From assembly GCA_009760855.2 (NCBI GenBank), contig WPIO01000085.1:1242501-1306500 (forward strand): a DNA stretch of 64,000 bases, given 5' to 3'. The DNA is from Cristatella mucedo (taxonomy: Eukaryota > Bryozoa > Phylactolaemata > Cristatellidae). Positions 21,690 through 33,000 of the stretch are shown one piece after another; position 1 is the stretch's first letter; each line of letters starts with the position of its first letter. Under the pieces are notes generated by a model. The model was given only the letters and a program-made list of their open reading frames with translations, was not told where the DNA came from and made no database searches. Both the position numbers and the translations under genes were made by a program.

Positions 21690-22230
21690 TCGCTAGTACC
21701 GACCTGCACTGGCTCCCAGTCAAGCAACCCATCGACCTCAAGGCTTTGTCGCTCATTTTTAGGTTTCTTCATTCTTTGGCTATAGCCTACCTATCAGCTC
21801 TTGTCCTCAACCAGGCTAAGCTTCGTTCCATCTGATTTTAGGAATCTAACTGTTTAACTATGCCTCGTACAAACCTTAAATCCTCGGGAGACCAGATCTT
21901 TAGTTCGTATGCTCCGAACGCAGCCTGGAACTCACTTCTGACCTGCGTTACGACATCTCCCGACGTCTCGACATTTGAAAAGAAACTAAAACCGCATCTA
22001 TTTATTCCTGTATGTGCTTGTGCGAGCTCACACTGTTGCATGCTGCCACTAATCACACTTGCATGCTGAAACTGTGCATGTTTCCCCTAACCACGTTATT
22101 CTTGATGTTTGTTTGACATGCTACCTATAACCATTCAATCGAGTTTCTTTCGACGCAATTCTGAAGCGCCTAGAAAGAACTTGAGTTCTCTGAAATTTCT
22201 TTGTTAAATTCGTTATTATTATTATTATCT
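21690..22230 (+). mobile_element. LINE family 1, 3' fragment with (ATT)n end
   Basis: Plus-strand C-terminal coding remnant (CACTGGCTCCCAGTCAAGCA and the following DRSFSS-like region at 21860-22070), then a 3' UTR ending TTCTCTGAAATTTC and ATTATTATTATTAT. Confidence 0.75.
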
Positions 22231-22439
22231 CTTACTTTGACCCAGCTTTTGTTTGAGAGGGGTTCTCTCCAGAAACAGCTTGATCTGTAATTTAAGCCAT
22301 TGACGTTAGTATTTTTGCGGCAAATAACCAGGGATACGTTTCAGTCAGCTCAGCTACCGTTGGTCACGTTATTAAATTGACCAGGGTTGAGGTTTGACTG
22401 GGTACGTGCATAAATCATCGGCCAGCGCATTGTAGAGTT
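22231..22439. other. no gene recognised
   Basis: Unassigned intronic sequence. Confidence 0.4.
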
Positions 22440-22985
22440 TATCTTAAAATACTTAATGGGGCTGCGCGATAGTGTCAAATATGAAAATCCAAAGATGTTT
22501 AGTCGTCTTGACCTATTACACAGTGCAACTGCAGTGTGCTCCTCAAGCTTGAATTGTATTTCTTAGAGGAATTCGCTATATAGGTATTCGATGTTCAACT
22601 ATGCGGTGTAAATGCACAGTGCAAAGTGAATGGCTCAAGTCGCTTTTGCGAAAGAATTTCCCTTTTAAAGAACAATGTGTCAGTAAGGTGTAAGACACGC
22701 GTAGCTTCGACGAAAGAAATGTATGCTGCAAAGCACCACACACCCTAATGAAATACCGGTTTCTCGCACTTACGAACACAAGATAATGGTTCGTCACGTA
22801 GTCGAATGCGGCACCGGCTTCTGTATGCGACTGTGAGGTCCTCACTTACTCGGCAGTGAATACGAATACTGACCGGAAGTGGCAAGCACTGCAAGATGAT
22901 ATGCATTCAACATTTTCCGCATTCATCCGAAGAATTACTTGCATTTCCCTTTCCGCGGTCGGAAGGTCCCCAGGTAAGAAGCGTA
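22440..22985. repeat. intronic block B, copy 2 (most diverged)
   Basis: Collinear with 24295-24935 with many substitutions. The minus strand here has an 89-codon frame (22576-22845), and just upstream a frame containing N-V-E-C-I-S-S-C. The other two copies do not keep these frames open, so I leave it as a repeat. Confidence 0.55.
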
Positions 22986-23004
22986 CTTAAAACTGACACC
23001 ATCG

Positions 23005-23730
23005 CCGGAATGACATGCTGTCTTCCACGGTGGCTAGTAAAATATTTAACTAGCTCCTTAGTTCTGTCTCGGCTTGATTATTGTAATTCTCTTTTGGCTG
23101 GGCTACCAAAGAAAGTAACTGGGCCACTGCAGCTGACATTGAATATGGCTGCAAGGCTTGTCTTCAAGTCCCAGAAGATTAAGCACGTGTCTCCTTTGCT
23201 AAAAGAGATATGATGGATGCCGGTTGAGCAACGGATACAGAGCAAAGTTCTAACGCTGACCAACAAGGCCCGCCACGGCTTGGCTCCTTATTACTTAGCT
23301 GAACTGCTACATCAGTTTCAGCCTCTTCGCGCTCTCAGGTCTAGTTTAGACAAACGATTAACTGCTTTATTTCTCCGCTTCCGACCGTTAGCGACAGAAG
23401 CTTTAGCTCAGCAGGTCCCAGACTGTGGAACTCGCTTCCACAATTCTTATGCAACGACAACTACTTTAATGCTGCCGACTATGGCTCATCCTTTTCAGTG
23501 ATCCTGAGCTGCTACTTCCATCCTAATCACTACCTCAACTGCTTTACTGACTCTACTATGCTTCCCACTTTCTCTTTGTTGCGTGAGATGAAGTCTGCTG
23601 GCTACCGAATGCGTACCGAAAGCCGCTTACGCTGTGAGTACGCTAAACAAAACTCTCCTGCCTAATACCCAAATGGTCTTTATGACTTTGTGGAGTTACA
23701 GACGGAGATTACATTACATTGCATTACCCT
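23005..23730 (+). mobile_element. LINE family 2 copy c, 3' part with (ATTAC)n tail
   Basis: Plus strand: LVLSRLDYCNSLLAGLPKK at about 23060-23115, then HVSPLLKEI, RIQSKVLTL and the 3' UTR ending at ATTACATTACATT (23707-23720). It lies about 40 bp past the donor of CUB exon 23768-23883. Confidence 0.85.
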
Positions 23731-23767
23731 CCTGTAATCTCAGCCGCTGCCAGCAATCAGAAATTAC

Positions 23768-23883
23768 CGGTCGTCGTGACATTAATGTAAAATCCTGTGC
23801 GGACGACAATATCATCTGACGTGAAAACGACCGTCACTACTTGTGAAAGCGTAAGAGCGGAGAACACGTTTGATCCCGAGAAC
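23768..23883 (-). CDS. CUB domain second exon, unit U2 (gene B)
   Basis: 116-nt exon between acceptor CTTACTTACAG and donor GTAATT, phase 2 in and phase 1 out. It encodes the second CUB half: F-S-G-S-N, LTLSQVVTVVFTSDD, then TGFYINVTTT. The phase and sequence join exactly to the 205-nt exon at 24003-24207 (the split codon is ACG, Thr). It is the last CUB exon before PAN-B on the minus strand, and its phase-1 end fits the PAN-B acceptor. A LINE family 2 copy begins about 40 bp inside the downstream intron, leaving the donor untouched. Confidence 0.88.
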
Positions 23884-24002
23884 CTGTAAGTAAGCGAGGA
23901 GTGACACTCACCATCGTCCGGCTGCTTGCCGATCGGTCATATGCTCAGCAGGAATCGAATGACCAGCATTGGCTGTCAGCAGATGGCGGCCAGCCGACTC
24001 AC

Positions 24003-24207
24003 GTGTACAACAAATTGCCACCACTGTATATGCTCATAAAATCGTAACCCTCTTCAATGTTGAAAGCTTGAAATTGCAGTTGAATCGCTCCCTGTGGGTC
24101 GGAAGTTTGCAGAGTCCATTTGCAGTAAGCAAAGTTAGGGTAGTCGCTCGGGTAGTTGGGCGATTGCATGATGCCGGACCCTTCGATCATTCCGCCGCAC
24201 GCTGGAC
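24003..24207 (-). CDS. CUB domain first exon, unit U2 (gene B)
   Basis: 205-nt exon with acceptor CTTTGTGCAG and donor GTGAGT, phase 1 to phase 2. Pattern: P-A-C-G-G, SGIMQSPNYPSDYPNF, Y-C-K-W-T-L, AIQLQFQAFNIEEGYDF, IYSGGNLLYT. There are two cysteines (residues 4 and 29 of the module), the C1-C2 pair of CUB; the C3-C4 pair is absent. The exon is nearly identical to unit U4 (27203-27407), which points to a recent duplication. CUB modules mediate protein-protein contacts in extracellular proteins; ligand unknown. Confidence 0.88.
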
Positions 24208-24294
24208 CTGCACAAAGCAATAGGGCATTCGCGCCTGGCGAGCGACCGAGCAAACAAACGAGCGCTTCCAGTCAACGCCCGAGGGTGTTTATTC

Positions 24295-24935
24295 ATTTTG
24301 AGCACTACTTGCATAGCTAGCGGAAATAGTAAAGTCGCTTACAAAAAAAATACCGTGACTGCTAATGTCTCATAGTATGGAAAGTTTCTTTAGCTCTGTA
24401 AAACATTGTTCAATCGATTATACAGAGCAGCCGCAATGTTCTCCTTAAATTCAACTTATATTTCTAAAGGCAATGCCGCTCTAGAGGCATTCGAACTTTT
24501 ACTGTGCAATGGAAATGCACAGAGCAAGGTAGATGGAGAGGGTTAATTTTACGAAAGAATTCCTCTTTTCAAAAATAATATGAAAGCATGATGTAAGGCA
24601 TAGTTCACGCAAACACAAGGAACTGATGCTGCAAGACACCAGCCGTATGAAATATCAGTTAATGATGCATTTGCAAACGCAAGATAATGGCTCGTCAGAT
24701 AGTCGAAGTCAGCACGGCTTCTCTATAGGATTCAAAGCTCCTGCCCTACTCGTTGGTAAATACCAAGCGGAACTTGGCAAGCTCTGCAAGAGGATATTCA
24801 TTTGAGACCTTCGGCAATCGTCCAAAAATTACCTGTATTTTCCTTATCCGACGTCACAATTACCTCAGGTACGAAGCACTCTTTAAGTACCTGGGAAACC
24901 CGTTTAAAAGACTTGAATCGATCTTAGTGAAAACA
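24295..24935. repeat. intronic block B, copy 1
   Basis: Lies between units U3 and U2. Homologous to 20020-20745 and 22440-22985 (see those entries). Confidence 0.7.
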
Positions 24936-25170
24936 TAGCCGTAAAGAAAGCTTGGCACAATTACTGGTGGAAACTATCGCACTGTCATCGACCACAACAA
25001 GCGCTTGCTCACCACGTAACATTCGCTCGTTTCACGTGCTTGGCTCAACCCACGAGCGGTTTTCGCAGAGAACGGTGACGGCTGATTACAAGCGCGGTTC
25101 TTCTCGATTGATAGTGAGCCCTTGCCCACCCTCCTGTAATCTCAGCAGCTGCCAGCAATAAATAATTTAC

Positions 25171-25286
25171 CGGTCATCGTGACAGTAATGTAAAATCCTG
25201 TGCGGACGACAGATCCATCTGACGTGAATACGACGGTCACTACTTGTGAAAGCGTAAGAGCGGAGGGCACGTTTGATCCCGAGAAC
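25171..25286 (-). CDS. CUB domain second exon, unit U3 (gene B)
   Basis: 116-nt exon, acceptor GTACTTGCAG and donor GTAAAT, phase 2 to phase 1. Encodes F-S-G-S-N-V-P-S, LTLSQVVTVVFTSDGS, then RTGFYITVTMT. The frame is intact and matches the partner exon 25411-25615 at the split codon. Confidence 0.87.
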
Positions 25287-25410
25287 CTGCAAGTACGCGA
25301 GAAGTGACTCGCTACCGCCTAGCTGCTTGCCGATTGGTCAGATGCTTGGCCAACGCCGATTGGCCAGCGCCAGCTGTCAGCTATCAGCAGATGGCGGCCA
25401 CCCGACTTAC

Positions 25411-25615
25411 ATGTACATCAACACGCTGCCATTGTATATGCTCAGAAAATCGCAACCCTCTTCAATGTCGAAAGCTTGAAAATGCAGTTGAATCGCTCCC
25501 TGTGGGTCGGATGCTTGCAGCGTCCAATTGCAGTAGGCAGAGTTTGGGTAGCCGCCCGGATAGTTAGGCGATTGCATGACTCCTGACCCTTTGATCGTTC
25601 TGCCACACGAATGAC
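25411..25615 (-). CDS. CUB domain first exon, unit U3 (gene B)
   Basis: 205-nt exon, acceptor CGTTGTGCAG and donor GTAAGT, phase 1 to phase 2. Encodes H-S-C-G-R, SGVMQSPNYPGGYPNSAYC, N-W-T-L, AIQLHFQAFDIEEG, DFLSIYNGS. It is distinct from U2 and U4 at many positions yet keeps every CUB landmark, including the two cysteines and the SPNYP turn, as expected if selection preserved the protein. Confidence 0.87.
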
Positions 25616-25799
25616 CTGCACAACGTGACAGGGCATTCCCGCCTGATGTGCGATCGACCGAACGAACGAGCGCTTCCAGTTAGAGCCCGAGGCTTCGGGT
25701 ACGGCCGCCGTCTGTCGGCTTCGGTCTGGGCAGCGGTGATCAAATCATGCAAAACTCCCTGCCTGGACTTACATGACATGCCCAAACATGCAAGCTATT

Positions 25800-26640
25800 T
25801 CCGTCAGACAATAATATTATTATAATTATAATAGCAAGTAATCAGGATAGCATAATTTTTTCATAGCCCCTCTGAACGCTCTATCTATGCGCTTTACGTT
25901 TTCAGCAAAACAGGCACCATGGAACGGTTAGAGGTAGCATGCTCAACGACAACATGCATAATACGGTTTGAGGTGACACGCACTGATTTAGCTTGCAAAC
26001 ACCGTTAAGTGCAGCATGCACAGTCTCAGCACGTAAATGTTCACAAAGGACGATTCACAAATACCAACTAAATGCTGTGATAAGTAGGTGCGTTTTTAGG
26101 GTCTTGGTACACGTATTTACGTCAGCGAAGTCGTACCGCAGGACCAAAGAGACTCCCTGGCTTTTGGAGCCTGCAACGAAATGGCACGGTCTACGAAGGA
26201 TTATAGGTTCGTAAAGCCAATTCTAAAAGCTTCAATCCACACACTTCTTAGTACAATTCCGGGAGGTGTGGCGCTAGTTCTGATACGTAGGCCCGAGCAT
26301 GCGAGGGAAGGAACCCAATAGTGAGTGACAGAACCCTGAGGTTAATACGCTGGCTGACTGGGAGCCGGTTCAGGCTCGCGAGAAGCGATTTAATCTGACA
26401 ACTGCACCGACAAGCAAGCTTGGCTACAGACTTGTGCGCCAACAGCGAGCACCTCAATGCACCTAGGCCGGTAGATCAGCAAGCAGTGAGAAGCCGCAAA
26501 GACTAAGACGGAATGCGACGAAAGCAAGGACAGACTATCTCTGTGTAATCGCAAGTGATACTCAGGCGATCTTTGAGACGACGTTTTCTTATCAGTCAAG
26601 GAGAAATTGGAGCGAGTCATGACTATGCTGGTCGGGCCAC
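25800..26640 (-). mobile_element. LINE family 1 (diverged subfamily) remnant in unit U3
   Basis: Minus-strand 3' half: tail-like block near 25855-25915, then C-terminal coding remnants (LPVSQRINLRVLSLT in the frame 26248-26457). It was carried along in the segmental duplication, since units U4 and U5 hold the same remnant at the same place. Confidence 0.7.
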
Positions 26641-26967
26641 TCAATACACTTGTCAACCACGGCAGTCATAACTTAATAATACGTTTGGGCTTCGCACTCG
26701 AGGACCTAAACCTCTGTGTAGGTCCTTAGCAGAAGCCGTAAATAAAGCGTGGCACAATTACTAGTGGAAACTTTCGCACCGTCTTCTACCACAACAGGCG
26801 CTTGGTCACCACGTAACATTCGCTTGGTTCACGTGCTTGGCTCAATCCGCACGCGGTTTTCGCAGAGAACGGTGACGGCCTTATTACAAGCGCCGCTCTG
26901 CTCGATTGACGGTGTGCCCTAGCACACCTTCCCATAATCTCAGCCGCTGCCAGCAATCAGAAATTAC

Positions 26968-27083
26968 CGGTCGTCGTGACATTAATGTAAAATCCTTTGT
27001 GGACGACAATATCATCTGACGTGAAAACGACCGTCACTACTTGTGAAAGCGTAAGAGCGGAGGGCACGTTCGATCCCGAGAAC
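26968..27083 (-). CDS. CUB domain second exon, unit U4 (gene B)
   Basis: 116-nt exon, acceptor CTTACTTACAG and donor GTAATT, phase 2 to phase 1. Encodes F-S-G-S-N-V-P-S, LTLSQVVTVVFTSDD, HKGFYINVTTT. Read past the donor the frame meets TGA within four codons, supporting the splice call. Confidence 0.88.
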
Positions 27084-27202
27084 CTGTAAGTAAGCGAGGA
27101 GTGACACTCACTATCGTCCGGCTGCTTGCCGATCGGTCATATGCTCAGCAGGAATCGAATGACCAGCACTGGCTGTCAGCAGACGGCGGCCAGCCGACTC
27201 AC

Positions 27203-27407
27203 GTGTACAACAACTCGCCACCACTGTATATGCTCATAAAATCGTAACCCTCTTCAATGTTGAAAGCTTGAAATTGCAGTTGAATCGCTCCCTGTGGGTC
27301 GGAAGTTTGCAGAGTCCATTTGCAGTAGGCAAAGTTAGGGTAGTCGCTCGGGTAGTTGGGCGATTGCATGATGCCGGACCCTTCGATCATTCCGCCGCAG
27401 GCAGGAC
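27203..27407 (-). CDS. CUB domain first exon, unit U4 (gene B)
   Basis: 205-nt exon, acceptor CGTTGTGCAG and donor GTGAGT, phase 1 to phase 2. Encodes P-A-C-G-G-M-I-E-G-S-G and ends IYSGGELLYT. It differs from U2 by very few residues. Open sequence upstream of the acceptor (to about 27639) is intron read-through; its counterpart is not open in U3 or U5. Confidence 0.88.
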
Positions 27408-27599
27408 CTGCACAACGCAACAGGGCATTCGCGCCTGGCGAGCGACCGAGCGAACGAACGAGCGCTTCCAGGGAACGCCCGAGGCTTCGGGTACAGCCGC
27501 CGGCTGTCGGCTTTGGTCGGGGTAGCGACGATCGCCATGTGCAAAACTCCCTGTCTGGACAACTGTGACGTACCCAACCATGCAAGCTATCCTTGTCAG

Positions 27600-28550
27600 A
27601 CATTAATATCATTATTAGCAAAAAATTATGAAAACACAATTCATTTCGTATCCCCTGAGAAAGCTCTATCTCTTTCTAGGCGCTTTACATTCGCTGCAAA
27701 ACAGGCATGATCAAACGGTTAGTGGTAGCATGCTCAACGACAACATGCGTAATACGTACGGTTAGGGGTGACACGCACGAATTCACCTTACAAACACGGT
27801 TAAGTGCAGCATGCACAGTCTCAGCACGCATACGCTCATAAAGAACAATTCACAAGGACCAACTAAATTCTGTGACAAGTAGATGCGTTTTTAGGCTCTC
27901 GGTCAACGTCGTCACGTCAGCGACGTCGTTACGCAGGACTGAAGAGACTCCCTGGTTTTTGGAGCCTGCAAACAAAAGGCGCGGTTTACAAAGAATTTAA
28001 AGGTTCGTACGAGGCAATACTAAACGCTTCGAGTCAGACATTTCTTAGTACAATACTGGGGCCGGTGTGGGAGTATTTCTGATAGGTAGGATCGAGCATG
28101 AGATTGAAGGGACCCACTAGGGAGGGGCAGAACCCTGACGTGTACACGCTTTTTGACTGGGAGCCGGATGACTAAAAGTTTTTCGATCTGACAACTGCAT
28201 CGACAAGAAACCTTGGCTGCAGAGGTTTGCTATCACCTCAATGCATAGGCCGGTTGATCAGCAAGTAGTGAGCTACAAAGTTTAAGACGGGATGTGACAA
28301 AAGCAAGGATTGATTCGGAAGTAGTATTTCTGTCGAATCACGAACGAATTTTAACAATGTTATTTGGCTGAAAGTAGACTTGGCTTGGAGCGGATGTGGT
28401 CAGATCGGGAAAGGTCACTTCGGAACAGAACACCCAGATTTCGTCCAAATGCAACAGAGGATGTACTTATTGATCCGCTTTTGAGCTACAACCTTCTCTA
28501 TTTTTTAGGCACATTGTCCGATTTCATTTCGATTCCGTGTGCAAGAAATT
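27600..28550 (-). mobile_element. LINE family 1 (diverged subfamily) remnant in unit U4
   Basis: Same position and content as in unit U3, with tail block near 27650-27710 and 3' coding remnants after it, all frameshifted. Confidence 0.65.
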
Positions 28551-28566
28551 GATCCTTCCTCGTTAT

Positions 28567-31215
28567 GGGTGCTTTCAGCATTCACTTTGATAACTTATCT
28601 GACGCTTTCAGCACGAATTTCGTGCATTGACTCACTCATTGTTTCTTGTGGCTCACGTGCATGGCCCTACTCACATCAAGGGTCACACACTCGACCAGAT
28701 TTTCTCATACAACTGCACTTTGTCATCACCAATTATTACCAAATCCTGCTTATCTGACCAAATACAGATCTCATTCAATCTACTGTGTGTGCCAACCTCC
28801 TCTAAAATAACCTGTGAATCGAAACCTCAAGACTCTTGACATCGATGCTGTCCGTGCGAGAATATCTGCTTCACCTCTGCTGCTCAGTTCTCCCTCCGAT
28901 CTGTCATCATTGGTAGATAGCTACAACACGACACTAGCTGATACGCTCGACCACTTTGCACCTCTGACAGAGCGCTCTGTGCGCCCTCGCCAAGACAGCC
29001 TGTGGTTTACCACAGACATTAAACTAGCCAGGTCTACGAAGCACAAGCTTGAAAAAGCATACAAATGATCAGGACTGACTGTCCATCGACAGGCATATGA
29101 AGACTACTGTAGGTCGTACTAATCAATTCGAGCAAAGGCCAAGTCTAGCTTCTTTAAAGACATTGTTGAATCACAGATGCACAATCCAAAAATGCGGATG
29201 TCGACGATCAACCCTCTCCTCAACAGCACCCAGATTAGCTCCTTACCTGATGATCCTTGTGATGATCTAGCCGATTGCTTCTCTCGATTGTTTGTGCAGA
29301 AGATAGACAAGATCAAGGAATCCATCCCTGCGATGACAACATCCCCACTAAAATGCTGTTCCCCGATTCCTGGCTGTACCTCAATGTCTACATTTGAGCA
29401 GGTCACTGGTGATCTGGTCCTAAAGTTCGTATCCCAATCAAAGAAGACAAGTCCTCTGGACCCTATTCCCACAATCCTGCTCCTACGTTGCATTGATCTG
29501 CTGCTGCCATGCATAACTAACATCATTAATATGTCATTAGCCTCAGGTCATGTCCCACCACCTTTCAAAAAAGCTGTAGTCAGGCCACTTCTCAAGAAAG
29601 CGACACTGGATCAAGAGAACTTGAGCAACTACCGCCCAGTCTCCCTTCTACCATTCCTATCAAGCACACTGGAACGTGTCGTGGCAGACCAGCTGAACTC
29701 ATATATCGAAACTTCAAACCTTGCTAGTAAGTTCCAGTCTGGCTTTAGAGCTAATCACTCCACAGAGTCAGCGTTGCTTATGGTATACAATGACCTACTT
29801 AGGAGTTCAGACATGGTTCGAGTGTCTCTGCTTGTTCTACTCGATCTTACGGCAGCTTTTGATACCATCGATCACAAAGTTCTTCTAGAGCACCTCTCGT
29901 CTCGCCTGGGAATCACTGGCACTGCTCTGCAATCGTTCAGGTCCGATCTCAGTGGGAGACTCCAGAGTATTGACGTGTATGGACAAAGATCATCCGAGGT
30001 ACCTCTGAAGTACCTCAGGGCTCCGTGCTTGGTCCGGTTCTTTCACGGTTTATACTCTCCCTCTTGCTGATGTGATTGCCAAGCACAATCTAGGCTTTCA
30101 CTTCTATGCAGATGACACTCAGTTGTACCTTTGCTTTGATCCCTCCCAGCCTTCGAGCACCTCGAATTTTCTCAACTCACTTGCTGCATGCATTGATGAC
30201 ATCCGCACATGGATGGCAGCAAATTTCTAAAACTAAACGATGATAAAACTAACTTACTAGTTATGGGCAAACGAAGTGTAACTCAGAAAGTGGAAAGACT
30301 GACGCTAAAAATTGGCTCTGCAAGCATGTCTCCTGTTTAATCAGCTTGAAGTCTAGGTGTCATGTTCCAAAGTGACCTGTCGTTAGACGACCACAACAGC
30401 TCCACAGTCAAATCTGCCTTCTTTCAGCTACATAACATTGCTGAAATTCGGACTTGTTTAGATAAGGATACCACGTGTAAGTTGGTCCATGCATTACACA
30501 CATCCCGTCTTGACTTCTGCAACTGACTGCTTACTGGCCTACCGGCATGTGCAACCAGGCGATTGCAGCTGGTGCAAAACTCCGCAGATAGGCTTGTCTG
30601 TCGTGAGCATCCCAGTTGCCACATCACACCACTTCTCGCCGACCTGCACTGGCTACCAGTCAAGCAACGGATCGACTTCAAGGTTTTGTCGCTCACTTTT
30701 AGGTTACTTCATTTTTTGGCTACAGCCTATCTCTCAGATATACTTCCCCACCAGGCCAAATATCGTACCACCCGCTTTTCGGAATCCAACTGTCTACCAA
30801 TTCCTCGTTGCAAACCTCAAATCCTTTGGAGACCGTGCATTTAGTTCGCACGCTTCCAAAGCGTGGAACTCACTCCCGACTTGCGTCAGGACATCCCCTG
30901 ACTTGACCACATTTAAAAGAACTTAAAAGCAGACCTATTTAGGACAGCATTTAGTGGGCCCCTGTGATTTGTCCTTGATGTGCTTATGCGTGCTGACACT
31001 GTGCATGCTGCTACTAACCACATTTGCATGTAGACCCTGTGCATATCACCCATGACCACGTTATTCATGTTGTTTGTTTATCAAGCATGATATTACTCAC
31101 CATTCAATTGCATTTCCCTTTGCAGCAAATTTAAAGCGCGTAGAGAGAGATTGAGTTCTCTGAGGGCGCTTTATCAAGTGAATTATTATTATTATTATTA
31201 TTATTATTGTTTTCG
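28567..31215 (+). mobile_element. LINE family 1 copy, 5'-truncated, with (ATT)n tail
   Basis: Plus-strand element starting inside the endonuclease (G-A-F-S-I-H-F-D-N at about 28567-28600), then the endonuclease end (28627-28839), linker (28814-29068), reverse transcriptase (29177-30230), C-terminal domain (30489-30926), and a 3' UTR ending TTCTCTGAGGGCGCTTTATC plus ATT repeats at about 31180-31210. The canonical GDFN motif reads GAFS, so the catalytic Asp is lost. It is inserted in tandem unit U4. Confidence 0.88.
29177..30070 (+). pseudogene. LINE family 1 reverse transcriptase (longest frame), broken before the catalytic box
   Basis: 297 codons: RT linker, NYRPVSLLPFLSSTLE, FQSGFRANHSTESALLMVYN and LLVLLDLTAAFDTIDHKVLL. 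The frame then goes off track around 30015 in the GVPQGS region. The YADD box (FHFYADDTQLYL) is present at about 30097-30130 in another frame. Not functional as it stands. Confidence 0.85.
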
Positions 31216-31369
31216 CCGCAATGTAGCCCGGACTTTTAAATTGGAGTGAGTCAGGACTATGCTGGTCAGACCATTCAATACAATGCATCTTGCTCGCCGA
31301 CTCTTACGTTTTGTTCTTGCCATCCGACCCTAACGAGATGGAGCACTCACTCGTGCCGCGAGTTACCCT

Positions 31370-32110
31370 ATCGAAACTGCGAGTGTTCGCCTGGTAGGCT
31401 GCAGGCCTAGGCTAGGACGTTTAGCCCGCTCAGGGTAGGAGGGTCAGGGTCAGCACGATCAGCCGCTGCCTGGTCATCGACAGGTTCGCGACCCACAGCC
31501 ACTTTCAGACCACGGTTCGCGGTATGTCGTTCCGGGCCTTGAGGCTTGTTTGATTACCGCGCTCGCCTAGACGCGCTACCGGTGGACGTCGCTAGGGAAC
31601 GGCTATACCCCGGAACGGCCACCAACTGCCGCCTTCGTCGCATTGAGGCCGAGTCTCTGCGTCGTGCTAAGCCACTACCGACCGATGCTGCAAGCAATAA
31701 CGGCTCGCCTAAACGGGGTTCTGGGTCGCCTAATCGGGGCTCTTCCTGCCACCAAGCTCTCCTGCCTCTCGGCGGGTCACGCCTACCCGCTCGCTGGGGG
31801 TCCGGGTCTCCAGCCGGACCCGGTCATTGACAACGGCACCGACGCGGTCGTAGTCGACGTAGCGGTGCCGTTTCACGGCAGTAAGGAAGCCCTGGTGTTG
31901 GCGGCCCGGAAAGAGATTGATAAGTACGAGAAGCCCGCCTAGCTGACCTCGGCATTGCTCGTGCGGAACGGGCGGCGGCCATTGCGGCGGCCATAAAAAT
32001 TAGGCGGCTTCTCGGATGCCCTTTCAGGAACAGCAACATGCGGTCCCCGTTCCTGAACCGGAAGTTGCGGGGTAGCCCCGCGGCTCCGCCAGGGCAGGGC
32101 TCCTCCGGCT
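31370..32110 (+). mobile_element. R2-like non-LTR element: restriction-like endonuclease end and 3' UTR
   Basis: The plus-strand frame 31643-31942 ends in the RLE pattern: LQPDPVI, then VVVDVAVPF, then ALVLAARKEIDKYE and a stop at 31940. This PD..D..KY arrangement is characteristic of R2-type endonuclease C-termini. A zinc-knuckle-like His/Cys stretch upstream (SHYRPMLQA) is degenerate, and the frame is shifted near 31640. The 3' UTR (31945-32110) also occurs inverted at 53470-53660. It ends close to a (TA)n array and repeat R copy 3. Confidence 0.6.
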
Positions 32111-32146
32111 AAGGTAGAATAATTTGTTAAAACATTTAAAATATAA

Positions 32147-32149
<3 letters not shown>

Positions 32150-32182
<33 letters not shown>
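32150..32182. repeat. (TA)n microsatellite
   Basis: About 33 bp of TA between the R2-like 3' UTR and repeat R copy 3. Confidence 0.9.
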
Positions 32183-32186
<4 letters not shown>

Positions 32187-33000
32187 TGCACGGCCGCTTT
32201 ATTAATGCCGCCGAATCTATAGAAGGGATGACGCAGTCTAGGCGATTTTGCAGGCCGTGCGGTGCTTAATGCCGATAGCCGACCATCGCATGCGTCGTGC
32301 TTACCGACGTCCGCGCTCGCAAGGGCGTGACACAGCGTGATGCAGAGCGCCCACGATCGCCAGCCGCACGCAGTCATCGCTGGGCCGCCGCCGCCGCGTG
32401 CTCGGAGGAGCGACGATCGTACGTGCGACGACGATGGAGACGAGCGCAGCGCACCATCCGTCGGGCGTCGAGGTAGTCGTCGGCGAGCGTCGGCGTAGCG
32501 CCTCGCCATACACCGCCGCCGCCGCCGCTTTCGAACCGATGAGACTGCGACGAGCGGGCGTCGACTGCTGAGCTTCGTCGGGCGCCGTGTGTCAAGACCC
32601 AACGTCGTCGTGCGTCAACGTCTCAATATCAACATCAATGTCAATGTCAACATCGCGTTGCTTGCGATTTAGTTTATACTCGTCGCCGCTGCCGTGCTTC
32701 TGTTCGGCTTTGAAAGTAGCGCTTTTGAGACTTAGGCTTTGAAAGTAGCGAAAATGCGCTGAAAATCGATGCTCGGTCGCTTTCAAGCCCTCGGGCGCAT
32801 GCGCGCGCGACTCTGGCGCGCCGCGCCGCAGCGCACGCGCACGCGCACGAACAATAACGTCGGTTTGTCAGCTGAAAGCGTCGGTCGCGACGACGACGAC
32901 AGCTTGCGGACATTACTTAGACGTCGTGCTCTTGACGACGACGGCCAAGAAGTGCGACCTGACCAACACGCTCGCGCTTAACCGGCGTTCATGAACTATG
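32183..33000. repeat. unclassified ~1-kb repeat R, copy 3 (diverged, GC-rich)
   Basis: Shares with copies 1 and 2 the start (CATGCACGGCCGCTTTA), AATGCCGATAGCCGACC, the CCGCGCTCGCAAGGG stretch and the end block GTCGGTTTGTC.GCTGAAAGC to CACGC. Intervening parts have diverged toward CpG-rich sequence. Confidence 0.65.

Larger units (their letters stand above)
24937..26640 (-). repeat. tandem CUB unit U3 (exons, introns and old LINE remnant)
   Basis: Segmental unit of about 1.8 kb beginning at CCGTAAAGAAAGCTTGGCAC. The same start motif recurs at 26735, 36425 and 38755. It contains both CUB exons, conserved intron sequence and, at about 25800-26640, a diverged minus-strand LINE family 1 remnant also present in units U4 and U5. 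Confidence 0.8.
26730..28560 (-). repeat. tandem CUB unit U4 (exons, introns and old LINE remnant)
   Basis: Starts at AGAAGCCGTAAATAAAGCGT. Collinear with U3 over its whole length, and nearly identical to U2 in the exon region. A plus-strand LINE family 1 copy (28567-31210) interrupts its high-coordinate end; unit-like sequence resumes near 31216-31290. Confidence 0.8.

Noticed and set aside
27409-27639. Extension of the U4 CUB frame upstream of the exon as coding sequence
   Set aside because: The same upstream stretch is not open in U3 and U5, and a good acceptor (GTTGTGCAG) lies exactly at the conserved boundary.
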